Assembly: GCF_001746915.1 (NCBI RefSeq)
Contig: NZ_MJGC01000080.1
Location: 1-36,481, forward strand
Reading direction: 5' to 3'
DNA: 36,481 bases
Source: Desertifilum tharense IPPAS B-1220
Lineage (GTDB): Bacteria; Cyanobacteriota; Cyanobacteriia; Cyanobacteriales; Desertifilaceae
Position numbers and translations under genes: made by a program. Below the pieces are notes generated by a model, which did not search any database, was not told the DNA's origin, and was given only the letters and a program-made list of their open reading frames with translations. Shown piece after piece: positions 7,773 to 15,761 of this stretch (the first letter of the stretch is position 1; each line of letters opens with the position of its first letter).

Positions 7773-8346
7773 GAATAGCAGGGTTTGGGGCCGGAGTTGC
7801 AGGTGTGGGAACATCCTCAAGCGGTAGCAGGGTCGGATAAAAATCGCGGGGTCGATCTCGCCCATCAATACAAGCATTGATCAACAGAGGGGCCGGGACA
7901 TCGGTCTGGCGACTTAAACCTACCACGCATTGCGATAGGCGAGTTGGCAAGAGCGATCGCCGACAGTTATCTAAAATATCGCTAGGAAACACCCCCTGCG
8001 TCAGGCGACTAATATCGACCACGCAGGTTGCTAACTCAGAAGGACGACGCACCCGCCGACAGGTAAAGAGGGCATCTAGCGGGGGAATATCCGTATTCTG
8101 ATTAATTCGGCTAACGCATCTGCCAATATCGCGGGGATATAGCGCCGCAGAACAGGCAACAGCCGCTTCTTCGGCGGCGATCCCCACTCGCTGCAAGTCG
8201 AAGGCGCAGGCCCGAAAATCGCGAGTGCTACCAATATTAACGGCGATCGCGCTTTGGGGGGCAACGCTGAACGCTGCGATCGTCCCAATAACAGGCGCAA
8301 GGGCTGAGATTACACTCAAAGTCGTGAAATAAAGCGAGTGACGCAT
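7756..8346 (-). CDS. Secreted protein with four paired-cysteine repeats, unknown function
   Basis: This 196-aa protein has an N-terminal signal peptide (hydrophobic residues 5-28, likely cleavage after SAIA at about 35). The mature part has eight cysteines at 47, 65, 77, 96, 108, 128, 140 and 159. They form four units of 30-32 residues with pattern C-x(17-19)-C and exactly 12 residues from the end of one unit to the first Cys of the next. Later units share CVxxISRxT...CRR. The Pro-rich tail (PTPATPAPNPAIPSPRI) has no anchor. It is probably periplasmic with intra-repeat disulfides. I do not recognise a family name. I take the ATG at 8346, with AGGAG 13 bases upstream. A GTG at 8367 would place seven residues before the signal peptide. 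It overlaps murF tail to tail. Confidence 0.82.
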   Translation of the reverse strand: MRHSLYFTTLSVISALAPVIGTIAAFSVAPQSAIAVNIGSTRDFRACAFDLQRVGIAAEEAAVACSAALYPRDIGRCVSRINQNTDIPPLDALFTCRRVRRPSELATCVVDISRLTQGVFPSDILDNCRRSLLPTRLSQCVVGLSRQTDVPAPLLINACIDGRDRPRDFYPTLLPLEDVPTPATPAPNPAIPSPRI

Positions 8347-8393
8347 GATCGGAACAAGACTCCTCACACTCAGGTCTTTAGACCAAAACTATA
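8347..8393 (-). promoter_or_regulatory. Promoter and leader of the Cys-repeat gene, with possible Yfr1 target site
   Basis: Read on the minus strand, a -10 TATAGT (8388-8393) is followed by a small hairpin GGTCT/AGACC (8372-8383) and then GTGTGAGGAGT (8359-8369), which contains the Shine-Dalgarno AGGAG. This 11-mer is the exact reverse complement of ACUCCUCACAC, the conserved unpaired core of the cyanobacterial small RNA Yfr1. Pairing would mask the ribosome site. The motif is seen directly. The regulatory role is inferred. Confidence 0.5.
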
Positions 8394-8399
8394 GCAGAG

Positions 8400-8632
8400 A
8401 TGGGAAGAAGGGAGTTGGGAATTGGGAGTTGGGGGTTGGGGAAGAAGGGAGTTGGGGGTTGGGGAAGAAGGGAGTTGGGGGTTGGGGAAGAAGAGGATGG
8501 GGGGATGGGGAGGTGGGGGGAATTGGGAGTTTGTGAAGAAGAGATAGAAAAACTTGGTAACTATTAACTCAGCACTCCTTCCCCCACTCAGCACTCAGCA
8601 CTTTACACTCAGCACTCAGCACTCAGCACTAA
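8400..8632. repeat. Heptanucleotide short tandem repeats (STRR-like)
   Basis: The stretch is built from degenerate 7-bp units such as GGAGTTG and GGGGTTG with GGAAGAAG spacers (repeating about every 23 bp), then G-rich GGGGATG-like units, then several copies of CTCAGCA at about 8584-8628. Such heptad short tandem repeats are known in filamentous cyanobacteria. The same unit family occurs at the end of the window in the opposite orientation. There are no spacers of CRISPR type and no coding potential. Confidence 0.8.
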
Positions 8633-8694
8633 CTTCCGGTCGCACTCTGGGGGAGAACGCTTAACATAGAGATATCCGCACGCTTGTTGAAGGA

Positions 8695-9453
8695 ATGATG
8701 TCGTTTAACCCACAGGATTTTTCTAACCGAGATTTGCGCGATCGCTCCTTTCGAGGTCTTGACTTGTCTGGTGCTGATTTTAGCGGGTCAGATTTGCGCG
8801 GGTGCGATTTTAGGGAAGCGATTTTGGTTGGAACCAATTTTAGTCGAGTGCAAACGGGGCAAAGCCGTACGCCTGCGCGCTTGTTAATTGCCCGTGCTGG
8901 GGCTGGTGCGATCGCAGTAACCTTAGCAGGTGCGATCGCAGGCGTTGAGGCGGTTGTGGCTACGGGGGTTGTGGCAGGTGCGATCGCTAGGGGACAAACC
9001 GGAATTCTGGCAGCCGCGATCGCAGGGGCTTCTGCTGTCACCGGATGTCGGGGGTTGCTGGCATTATTCCACGGAGATTTTGTTCAGGGAAGTGCTTTGA
9101 GTTTGGGTGGCGCGATCGCCTTTTCTTTTGCGGCTTTATTATTTTTAGAGGCTTTAAAAACGACGGAAGCTTCTGGCCGCACTTGCTTTGCCAAGGCTGA
9201 CTTAACTCAAGCTATTTTTGATGAAGCCACTGTGCAAGATACGGACTTTTCTGGGGCAACTCTCAACCAAGTCAGCTATCGCGGAACTCAAATCACTAGC
9301 ACTCGCTTGCGGTTCCATCCATTTCCCCTACTGCGCGAACAGTTCTTTCAACACGCCCGCAAAATTCGTCTAGAAAGTTCTGCACATCCTTCTAATCGCA
9401 CAATATCGCTTCAAGCTTCTCCCTCTCAAAAAGAATTAGCTGAACCTGATTGA
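8695..9453 (+). CDS. Pentapeptide-repeat membrane protein
   Basis: This 252-aa protein has two pentapeptide-repeat blocks (A(D/N)LXX type) flanking a membrane region. The first block, residues about 8-50, includes DLSGADFSGSDLRGCDF. Hydrophobic Ala/Gly-rich helices follow at about 63-160, with GAIAVTLAGAIAG, AVVATGVVAGAIA, ILAAAIAGASAV and ALSLGGAIAFSFAALLFLE. The second block (about 164-200) includes AKADLTQAIFDEATVQDTDFSGATL. The tail is basic and Ser-rich. Two consecutive ATGs (8695, 8698) follow GAAGGA; the second is better spaced. The role is unknown, as for most pentapeptide proteins. The gene carries six HIP1 octamers, most of them encoding the AIA residues of the membrane helices. Confidence 0.87.
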   Translation: MMSFNPQDFSNRDLRDRSFRGLDLSGADFSGSDLRGCDFREAILVGTNFSRVQTGQSRTPARLLIARAGAGAIAVTLAGAIAGVEAVVATGVVAGAIARGQTGILAAAIAGASAVTGCRGLLALFHGDFVQGSALSLGGAIAFSFAALLFLEALKTTEASGRTCFAKADLTQAIFDEATVQDTDFSGATLNQVSYRGTQITSTRLRFHPFPLLREQFFQHARKIRLESSAHPSNRTISLQASPSQKELAEPD

Positions 9454-9604
9454 ATTCGGTTCTTCTGCCGATCCAGCCCAAAATCCGCCCAAAGTTAGTC
9501 TCTGGACGGATTAGAAGCGTTATGACTGTAGCGATCGCGCTTGGGATAAGCCGAACGGCGATTTAACCTGAGTGGTTTTTAACACCCAGCTACAGCACTT
9601 TGCT

Positions 9605-12535
9605 CTAAACAGCTACAGGTTGAGCCATTTGGCGCTTCAAAGCAACCCAACGTTTACCTTCTAGCGTAGATAGGACGAGATGGGCTTTCCCAACGCGCTG
9701 TACTGGACCTAAACCCACTGCCCACATCCCAGCAGCTAAAGCCCCTTCAATTCCGGCTTCTGCATCTTCAAAGACGACGCATTCTTCCGGCGAGAGGCCC
9801 AACTGTTGGGCGGCAAATTGGAATAGATCCGGGGCGGGTTTGGGTTGCGAGACGCTATAGCCATCGGCGATCGCATCAAAGCATTCAGCAATGCCCAACC
9901 GTTCTAACACCATGCGGGCATTCTTACTTGAAGATCCGAGGGAAATTTTCACCCCCATAGAACGTAACTCATCTAAGAGTTCTGCTACACCCGGTAAGAG
10001 ATCGGCGCTAGAAACCCGATCCAGCAACTCTACATAGTAGCGGTTCTTGCTTTCCATCATCTCCTGCATTTTGGCTTCGCTGGCAGTGCGATCGCCTAAA
10101 ACCCGCAGCAACGACTCCCGACGGGGTAAACCGCGCATCGCCTCATTCGCCTGTTCGTCAAAAGGAATTCCTTCTTCGTCGGCTAACTGCTTCCAGGCCA
10201 AATAATGGTAATGGGCGGTATCCGTAATCACGCCATCGAGGTCGAAAATTGCGCCCTTCAAGGCGAGATCCTGAGAAACGGACGGTTCTGTCGGCAGGAG
10301 GTGACTTTCTGGGGAGATGGGAACCACAGATACTTGCACATTTTCAGGGCGAATATCAAACTCGTAGCGCTGGTTGTGCCATTGCAAGCGGAACTTGAGG
10401 CGCGTCCAACCGGGCGGTAGACTCGGACAAGCCACTGGTCCAAATTGAGTCAGGCGAACTCCCCCAAATCCAAAGATAGCCGCTTGCCAAACGCCCCCGG
10501 CAGATGCTGCGTGAATACCTTCAGCCGCATTTCCCCGCACATCTTCTAAATCCACTAACGCCGCCCGCATAAAGTGGGTATAGGCTTCCGCAGGCGAGTT
10601 AAGATCGCAAGCCAGAATGGCATGAATGGCCGGCCCCAGGGAAGAGCCATAGGCGTGATCGGTGCGCGGCGTATAATAATCCCAGTTGGCTTGTACCACT
10701 TCCGGGCTATAGCGTTCGCGCAATAAGTACAGCAGCATCAATACATCGGCTTGTTTGAGAATTTGCCGCTGGCTGGTGGCTTCAATGCCTAACAAACCTT
10801 GTAGCGAGGTGGTGCGAGATTCGTAATCTGCCCAATTAATATCTTCGAGTTGGAAGAAGCCGTCAAACTGCTCAATTAAACCCGTTTGCGGATCTTGGAC
10901 GAGGCGCAGATGTTGGGCAATGTCGATCCAGTGTTGCAGGCGTTCTGGGGTTAAGCCGAGTTGTTGCTGGAGTTGGGTGGCGGTTTCGGGATACGCCCGT
11001 TTTAACCAATCCCACAGAGTCAGGGCTTTTTGCAGGTGCCACTGGGCCATCACGTTGGTAAAGGCGTTATTATCGACGCGATCGTGGTTTTCATCGGGTC
11101 CAATGACATCCAAGATTTCGTAACTTTGGCGTTCGGCATTCCAAACCACGCGGCTTCCCCAGAATATCGCCGTATCGAGGATCATTTCTGCACCGCGATC
11201 GCGCATCCACCGATCGTCCCCAGTCATTTGCCAGTAATGCCATACAGCGTAAGCCACATCGCTAGTAATGTGAACTTCAATATCTCCGCACCAAATGCGG
11301 ATCGCTTCGCCGTCTTTGCCCGTTACCCAGCGCGGTGTCACTTCATCGCCTGTTGTGGCGCTTTCCCAGGCATACATCGCCCCCTCATACCCGGCTTCTT
11401 GGGCCTTGCGTCGCGCCCCCGGTAGGGTGTTGTAGCGATAGTTGAGCAGGTTTTTCGCCAAGGCTGGCTGCGTGAGGGTGAGGAAGGGAACGATAAAGAT
11501 TTCCGTATCCCAAAAAACATGACCCCGATAGGCAAAACCGGATAGGGTTTTGGCGGGGATGCTCACGCGATCGTCCTGGCGGGGGGCAACGACGAGCAGT
11601 TGAAACAGGTTATAACGGACGCTGAGTTGGGCTTGCAGGTCGCCTTCGATGACCACATCGCACTGTTGCCAAACCTCTGCCCAGGCTGCAATATGGGCGG
11701 CTAATAGGGTGCTATAGCAGGGTTCGCGGTTGAGGCGATCGCGGGCGTCGGCTAGGGGGGTAGGTGTCTCTCGCGAGGTAAATAGGGTGACGGTTTTTTC
11801 TAGGGTGACTTGCTGACCGGGTTGGAGATCGAAGCGGCATTGCAAGTGTTGACCGTCTGGCGATAATTGTACGGGGCGATCGCTCCCCAAAACGGCTAGA
11901 TGGGCAACCATTCCCAATTCAATCCCAGAAGCCAAGGTTTTACTTTGTAACTCTAGGGTTGAGTGGCTACCCCCCCAAGCTAAGGTTTGCCAGTGGAAAA
12001 CGCCCTGGTTGTGGGGTTGATCGTCAAATCCGCAGGTGACTTCAATCGCACCCTGATAATCAACCGCAGTCACCGAAACGCGCAGCGCTAGGACGTGCCG
12101 ATCGGCTAAACTGGCAAATCGTTCAAAGTGGAAGATTAGGGTATGTCCTTCTGGAGAACGCCAGCGCACATCGCGACTGAGCAATCCTAAACGCAAGTCT
12201 AAGCGTCGTTCGTAGGCTAAAATTTCACCGCGATCGAGGCGAAATTCGGATTCTCCTACTTTAATCTGTAGCGGCAGCCAGTTGGGACAGTTGGCAAGTT
12301 CGGTATAGACGACGGGAACATCGTCATACACGCCATGAATGAGGGTGACGGCGCAATCGCCGGGATAGCCTTCTTCAAAGCTTCCTCGCGTGCCTAGATA
12401 ACCATTTCCAAGGGTAAAAACAGTTTCTTGGGAATGGAGGCGAGAGGGATTCAGTTCAGTTTCAACAATGTTCCAACCCAAATAATCTGTTGAGTCTTGC
12501 GGGTTGTCAGCAGGGCGATCCAAAGAATAAAGCAT
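9605..12535 (-). CDS. Fusion: GH65 disaccharide phosphorylase plus beta-phosphoglucomutase
   Basis: This 976-aa cytoplasmic protein has two enzymes in one chain. Residues about 15-735 are a glycoside hydrolase family 65 phosphorylase (QETVFTLGNGYLGTRGSFEE, FWDTEIF), with the proposed general acid Glu482 in GPDENH. From about 757 a HAD-family beta-phosphoglucomutase follows: DLDGV (nucleophile and acid/base Asp), GSSSKN, KPAPD and VFEDAEAGIEGA. Family knowledge suggests phosphorolysis of an alpha-linked disaccharide (maltose, trehalose, kojibiose or nigerose type) to beta-glucose 1-phosphate, then conversion to glucose 6-phosphate. The exact sugar cannot be told. I start at the ATG at 12535 (MLYSLDRP). 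An in-frame ATG at 12688 would add 51 residues without similarity to the fold. It lies downstream of the phytochrome gene on the same strand. Confidence 0.93.
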   Translation of the reverse strand: MLYSLDRPADNPQDSTDYLGWNIVETELNPSRLHSQETVFTLGNGYLGTRGSFEEGYPGDCAVTLIHGVYDDVPVVYTELANCPNWLPLQIKVGESEFRLDRGEILAYERRLDLRLGLLSRDVRWRSPEGHTLIFHFERFASLADRHVLALRVSVTAVDYQGAIEVTCGFDDQPHNQGVFHWQTLAWGGSHSTLELQSKTLASGIELGMVAHLAVLGSDRPVQLSPDGQHLQCRFDLQPGQQVTLEKTVTLFTSRETPTPLADARDRLNREPCYSTLLAAHIAAWAEVWQQCDVVIEGDLQAQLSVRYNLFQLLVVAPRQDDRVSIPAKTLSGFAYRGHVFWDTEIFIVPFLTLTQPALAKNLLNYRYNTLPGARRKAQEAGYEGAMYAWESATTGDEVTPRWVTGKDGEAIRIWCGDIEVHITSDVAYAVWHYWQMTGDDRWMRDRGAEMILDTAIFWGSRVVWNAERQSYEILDVIGPDENHDRVDNNAFTNVMAQWHLQKALTLWDWLKRAYPETATQLQQQLGLTPERLQHWIDIAQHLRLVQDPQTGLIEQFDGFFQLEDINWADYESRTTSLQGLLGIEATSQRQILKQADVLMLLYLLRERYSPEVVQANWDYYTPRTDHAYGSSLGPAIHAILACDLNSPAEAYTHFMRAALVDLEDVRGNAAEGIHAASAGGVWQAAIFGFGGVRLTQFGPVACPSLPPGWTRLKFRLQWHNQRYEFDIRPENVQVSVVPISPESHLLPTEPSVSQDLALKGAIFDLDGVITDTAHYHYLAWKQLADEEGIPFDEQANEAMRGLPRRESLLRVLGDRTASEAKMQEMMESKNRYYVELLDRVSSADLLPGVAELLDELRSMGVKISLGSSSKNARMVLERLGIAECFDAIADGYSVSQPKPAPDLFQFAAQQLGLSPEECVVFEDAEAGIEGALAAGMWAVGLGPVQRVGKAHLVLSTLEGKRWVALKRQMAQPVAV

Positions 12536-12873
12536 GACTAGAAAAGAAACAGGGGTGTAGGGGACTCGATCTGAACCGATGAAATTCTCAGGGGTGAAGT
12601 AAAAGACAGTCCGATGGAGCTTGGTGAAGCGAGAATGAGTAAACCTCGATATTCCCGCCCAACAGAAAACTGTTGGCTGAGAATGCATCTTCTTTTAGAT
12701 AGAATTCCCTACTCCGGGGGGGAAATCCTATAAACTCCAAGAAGCGACACAAAGCTACATACTTAGTAAATATGCTTGTAGTTTTGTTTCATTCTTCGCA
12801 TAAAAGACCGATGGACAGTCCGAGAAGCGATCGCGCCCTCTGAGCTGTGTTAGGCTAAATGGCGCGATGGGCG

Positions 12874-15387
12874 CTAAGGCTTGACTCCGGCTTGAATTGG
12901 AATTTCAATCTTAAATTCAGCGCCGCGATCGGTAGAAGAATCGCAACTGAGTTTTCCTTTATGTTTTTCAACAACAATCTGATGGCTAATCGCTAACCCA
13001 ATTCCGGTTCCTTTGCCAATGGGTTTGGTGGTAAAAAAGGGATCGAAGAGTAAGGGTTGAACGTCCTCTGGAATACCGGGTCCATTATCAGCAATCTTAA
13101 TTAAGACTGACGGAACGCCGAGAGAAGAGTTTCCATCGAGGATCTCGGTAGAAATGGTGATGATGCTAGGGTTGGCTCGATGTTCTTCGAGGGTGCGATC
13201 GCGGTTATAGTCTTCTAAGACATCAATGGCATTTGCCAGGATATTCATAAAGACTTGGTTGAGTTGTCCTGCATAGCACTCTACTAAGGGTAAATCGCCA
13301 TAATGTTTAATGATTTGAATTCCCGGACGATCCGCTCTGAATTTTAGCCGATTCCCTAAAATAAGCAGGGTACTTTCTAAACCTTCATGGATATCAACGG
13401 ATTTCATTTCGCTTTCATCCAGCCGCGAAAAATTCCGTAAGGATTGGACAATTTCTCGAATCCGTTCTGCTCCCAAATGCATTGAACTGAGCAGTTTAGG
13501 TAAGTCCTCAATTACAAAGTCTAAATCAATTTCTTCGACTTCCTGCTGAATTTCCCTAGCAGGGTTAGGGTAATGTTTGGCGTACAACTCTAGAAGATGA
13601 ATTAAGCTTTGAGTGTAAGAACTGGCATACAGCAAATTGCCATAAACGAAGTTAACAGGATTATTGATTTCATGGGCAACCCCAGCGACAAGTTGCCCTA
13701 AACTCGACATTTTTTCGCTTTGAATCAGTTGAGTTTGGGTGCGTTGTAGTTGCTGTAGGGTGTGTTCGAGTTGTTGCGCTTTTTCCCGTTCTCGGCTTTC
13801 AGATTCTTGCAAAGCTGCGTTGAGGTGAGTCAGTTCATCAGCTTTATGAATGACAATGCTAATCGTTGCTTGTCGAAGTGCGATCGCTGCTTCAATTTCG
13901 CACGATTTCCAGGGGATAGATTGACACTCTACCTGTTCTTTCCACAATGCAAAGGAATTGCGCGGACACAACACCAACTTACCATTTTCTTCTATTTTAA
14001 AAGATTCATAAGGGTTGCCTGCCCAATTCACGGTTTGAATTACTTCCGGGCGAAACCACACAATGTACTTTCTTTGGCTGCGAGAAATTGGAGTTGCTAA
14101 AATTCCGCTAGCAACTTGTTTATATTTAACCGCTTCTGGATAAGCTTTAGCTAAACAGGGAATCTGATAGCAGTTATTTTCAAACGGTTGGGTAGCCAGC
14201 CATTTCACAAGCTTTTGGATATCGGGGACGCTGGGAGTATTGCCAATACATTGAATTTCATCTCCCAAACAAAGGGCCGCACCTTGAGCATTAACCAAAT
14301 CCAGAAGATTCGGTTGGTAGTCCAAAAGTCCTTTGAAAAAATGAGTTTCTTGGGACATGAATTCTAGCAACTTAGCCTGAATATTTTTGAGGCTAAGTTT
14401 GTATTCAAAATCATCAGTTTCCACCTTAGAAGTCAATTCTAAGGAAATCGATTGTCCTAAGAATTCACAAGCCGCCCGAATCACATAGGGCAAGTATTTG
14501 GGCGTTTGATGGTGACAAGCAATTAATCCCCAAAGTTGATTATCTTTCAGCAGAGAAATGGTTAAAGATGATTTGACGCCGAGGTTATGAAGATATTCTA
14601 AATGGCAGGGGGAAGCGCTTCTCAGAACGGCTAAACTTAAATCTAAGGGGCGATCGAAAACAGCACGATCTTCGGGAACGAGACGAACCGGGTGATAATC
14701 AGTGTTAGGAATGGCTCGAATCCAATTCAGAAAAAACATCCGTCGCGATTGTTCCGGAATATCTGTAGCTGGATAATGCAACCCCAGCCAAGCATCAGCT
14801 TCTGGTAGTTTATCTTCAGCAACCACAATGCCGTGATTTTCTTCGCGAAATTGATACAGAACAACTCGATCGAATCCGGTAAGTTTGCGAACCTCTTGCA
14901 CCGCGACTTGATACAGTTCTTGGAGGTGAGTTGATTGTTGAATGAGTAGAGTTGAATGTTTGATGAGATGATAAAAATCTAAAAAATTGATCTTATCGCG
15001 CTCGAAAGTTGGCTCTAACTCTAAAATAAGAACATGATTATAGCGATGAATAATGCCATCAAAGACCAGAGGCGTGTGGCTGCGGCTTAAAATAAACTTT
15101 AACGGATTCAGAGATTGAACATTTTCTCGATTCAGGGAAAGCTGAAACGATTCAATTTGGGGCGTCTCAAACCAATCTAAAAGCAGCGTTCCTAGTAACT
15201 GCTCGGCAGACAATCCCAGAAGAGATTGTGTATTTTCGCTGACTTGCATAATTTGCAATTCAGGTTCTTGTAAAACTAGGAGAACTCCATGCGGTTGGAT
15301 ACAACCCAGTTGATGAATCGGGGAAGATTCATAGGTAGTAGACTCAGGATTTTCTGGGGAAAAGTTTCTGGGTTGGCGACTAAACAT
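12874..15387 (-). CDS. Phytochrome-type light-sensing histidine kinase (Cph1-like)
   Basis: This 837-aa protein has PAS-GAF-PHY-kinase order. The N-terminal PAS contains IHQLGCIQPHGVLLVL. GAF contains YPATDIPEQSRR, and Cys261-His in SPCHLEYLHNLGVKSSLTISL corresponds to the bilin-binding Cys259 of Cph1, so a covalent phycocyanobilin is likely. The PHY tongue motifs WFRPE and PRNSF (about 475-479) are intact. A coiled coil leads to the H-box VAHEINNP (His572), N-box NAIDVLE, and ATP-lid motifs DNGPGIPE and GKGTGIGLA. It should autophosphorylate in response to red/far-red light. No receiver domain is fused and no partner regulator is adjacent. AAGGAAG lies about six bases before the ATG at 15387, which I prefer over an upstream TTG. 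Confidence 0.95.
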   Translation of the reverse strand: MFSRQPRNFSPENPESTTYESSPIHQLGCIQPHGVLLVLQEPELQIMQVSENTQSLLGLSAEQLLGTLLLDWFETPQIESFQLSLNRENVQSLNPLKFILSRSHTPLVFDGIIHRYNHVLILELEPTFERDKINFLDFYHLIKHSTLLIQQSTHLQELYQVAVQEVRKLTGFDRVVLYQFREENHGIVVAEDKLPEADAWLGLHYPATDIPEQSRRMFFLNWIRAIPNTDYHPVRLVPEDRAVFDRPLDLSLAVLRSASPCHLEYLHNLGVKSSLTISLLKDNQLWGLIACHHQTPKYLPYVIRAACEFLGQSISLELTSKVETDDFEYKLSLKNIQAKLLEFMSQETHFFKGLLDYQPNLLDLVNAQGAALCLGDEIQCIGNTPSVPDIQKLVKWLATQPFENNCYQIPCLAKAYPEAVKYKQVASGILATPISRSQRKYIVWFRPEVIQTVNWAGNPYESFKIEENGKLVLCPRNSFALWKEQVECQSIPWKSCEIEAAIALRQATISIVIHKADELTHLNAALQESESREREKAQQLEHTLQQLQRTQTQLIQSEKMSSLGQLVAGVAHEINNPVNFVYGNLLYASSYTQSLIHLLELYAKHYPNPAREIQQEVEEIDLDFVIEDLPKLLSSMHLGAERIREIVQSLRNFSRLDESEMKSVDIHEGLESTLLILGNRLKFRADRPGIQIIKHYGDLPLVECYAGQLNQVFMNILANAIDVLEDYNRDRTLEEHRANPSIITISTEILDGNSSLGVPSVLIKIADNGPGIPEDVQPLLFDPFFTTKPIGKGTGIGLAISHQIVVEKHKGKLSCDSSTDRGAEFKIEIPIQAGVKP

Positions 15388-15761
15388 TATTTTCTTCCTT
15401 GAACCCAATTTTTAGGAGAGTTAAATGTTGAAGAAAGTGAGGTTGTACAACGATCTCAGACGCACCTCTAGCACCTAACTGATAGGCTGAGTAATGCGAT
15501 CGCAGAACCTGACAAAGTAAAACTGGGTGTAAAGACCGCAAAATGAGGGGTGTTGCTGATTGCACTTCCTCTTCTCACTATACTTTACAGAGGTAAACAT
15601 CGGGATCGGGGATGCTTAAGCCTTTACAACCTAAAATCGGTTGAGTCTGAGCGATCCCCTCGCCGGTACCAGAGGATTTTAGCGGAAGGCAATCTTAGCT
15701 TCTCCTTGCTTCCCTGACTTCAGTTAAAATACAAGTCTCCTGACCTTTAAGAACAAGCAGC
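15388..15761. other. Intergenic region between divergent phytochrome kinase and aroC
   Basis: This 374-bp region carries the ribosome site of the phytochrome gene at one end. Near aroC it holds TAAAAT (15725-15730), a possible -10 without a well-spaced -35. A 61-codon minus-strand open frame here has no coding features. I see no repeats or RNA gene. Confidence 0.4.

Noticed and set aside
8341..8400. The Yfr1 RNA gene itself on the plus strand (ACTCCTCACAC followed by a GGTCT/AGACC hairpin)
   Set aside because: The following hairpin is only 4-5 bp and is not followed by a T-run, and no 5' stem-loop is evident. The motif makes better sense as the target site in the minus-strand leader.
8400..8632. 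CRISPR array
   Set aside because: Repeat units are 7 bp and contiguous, with no unique spacers and no cas genes.
15380..15565. A 61-codon minus-strand open frame upstream of the phytochrome gene
   Set aside because: It overlaps the phytochrome ribosome site and has no recognisable content. It is probably leader sequence.
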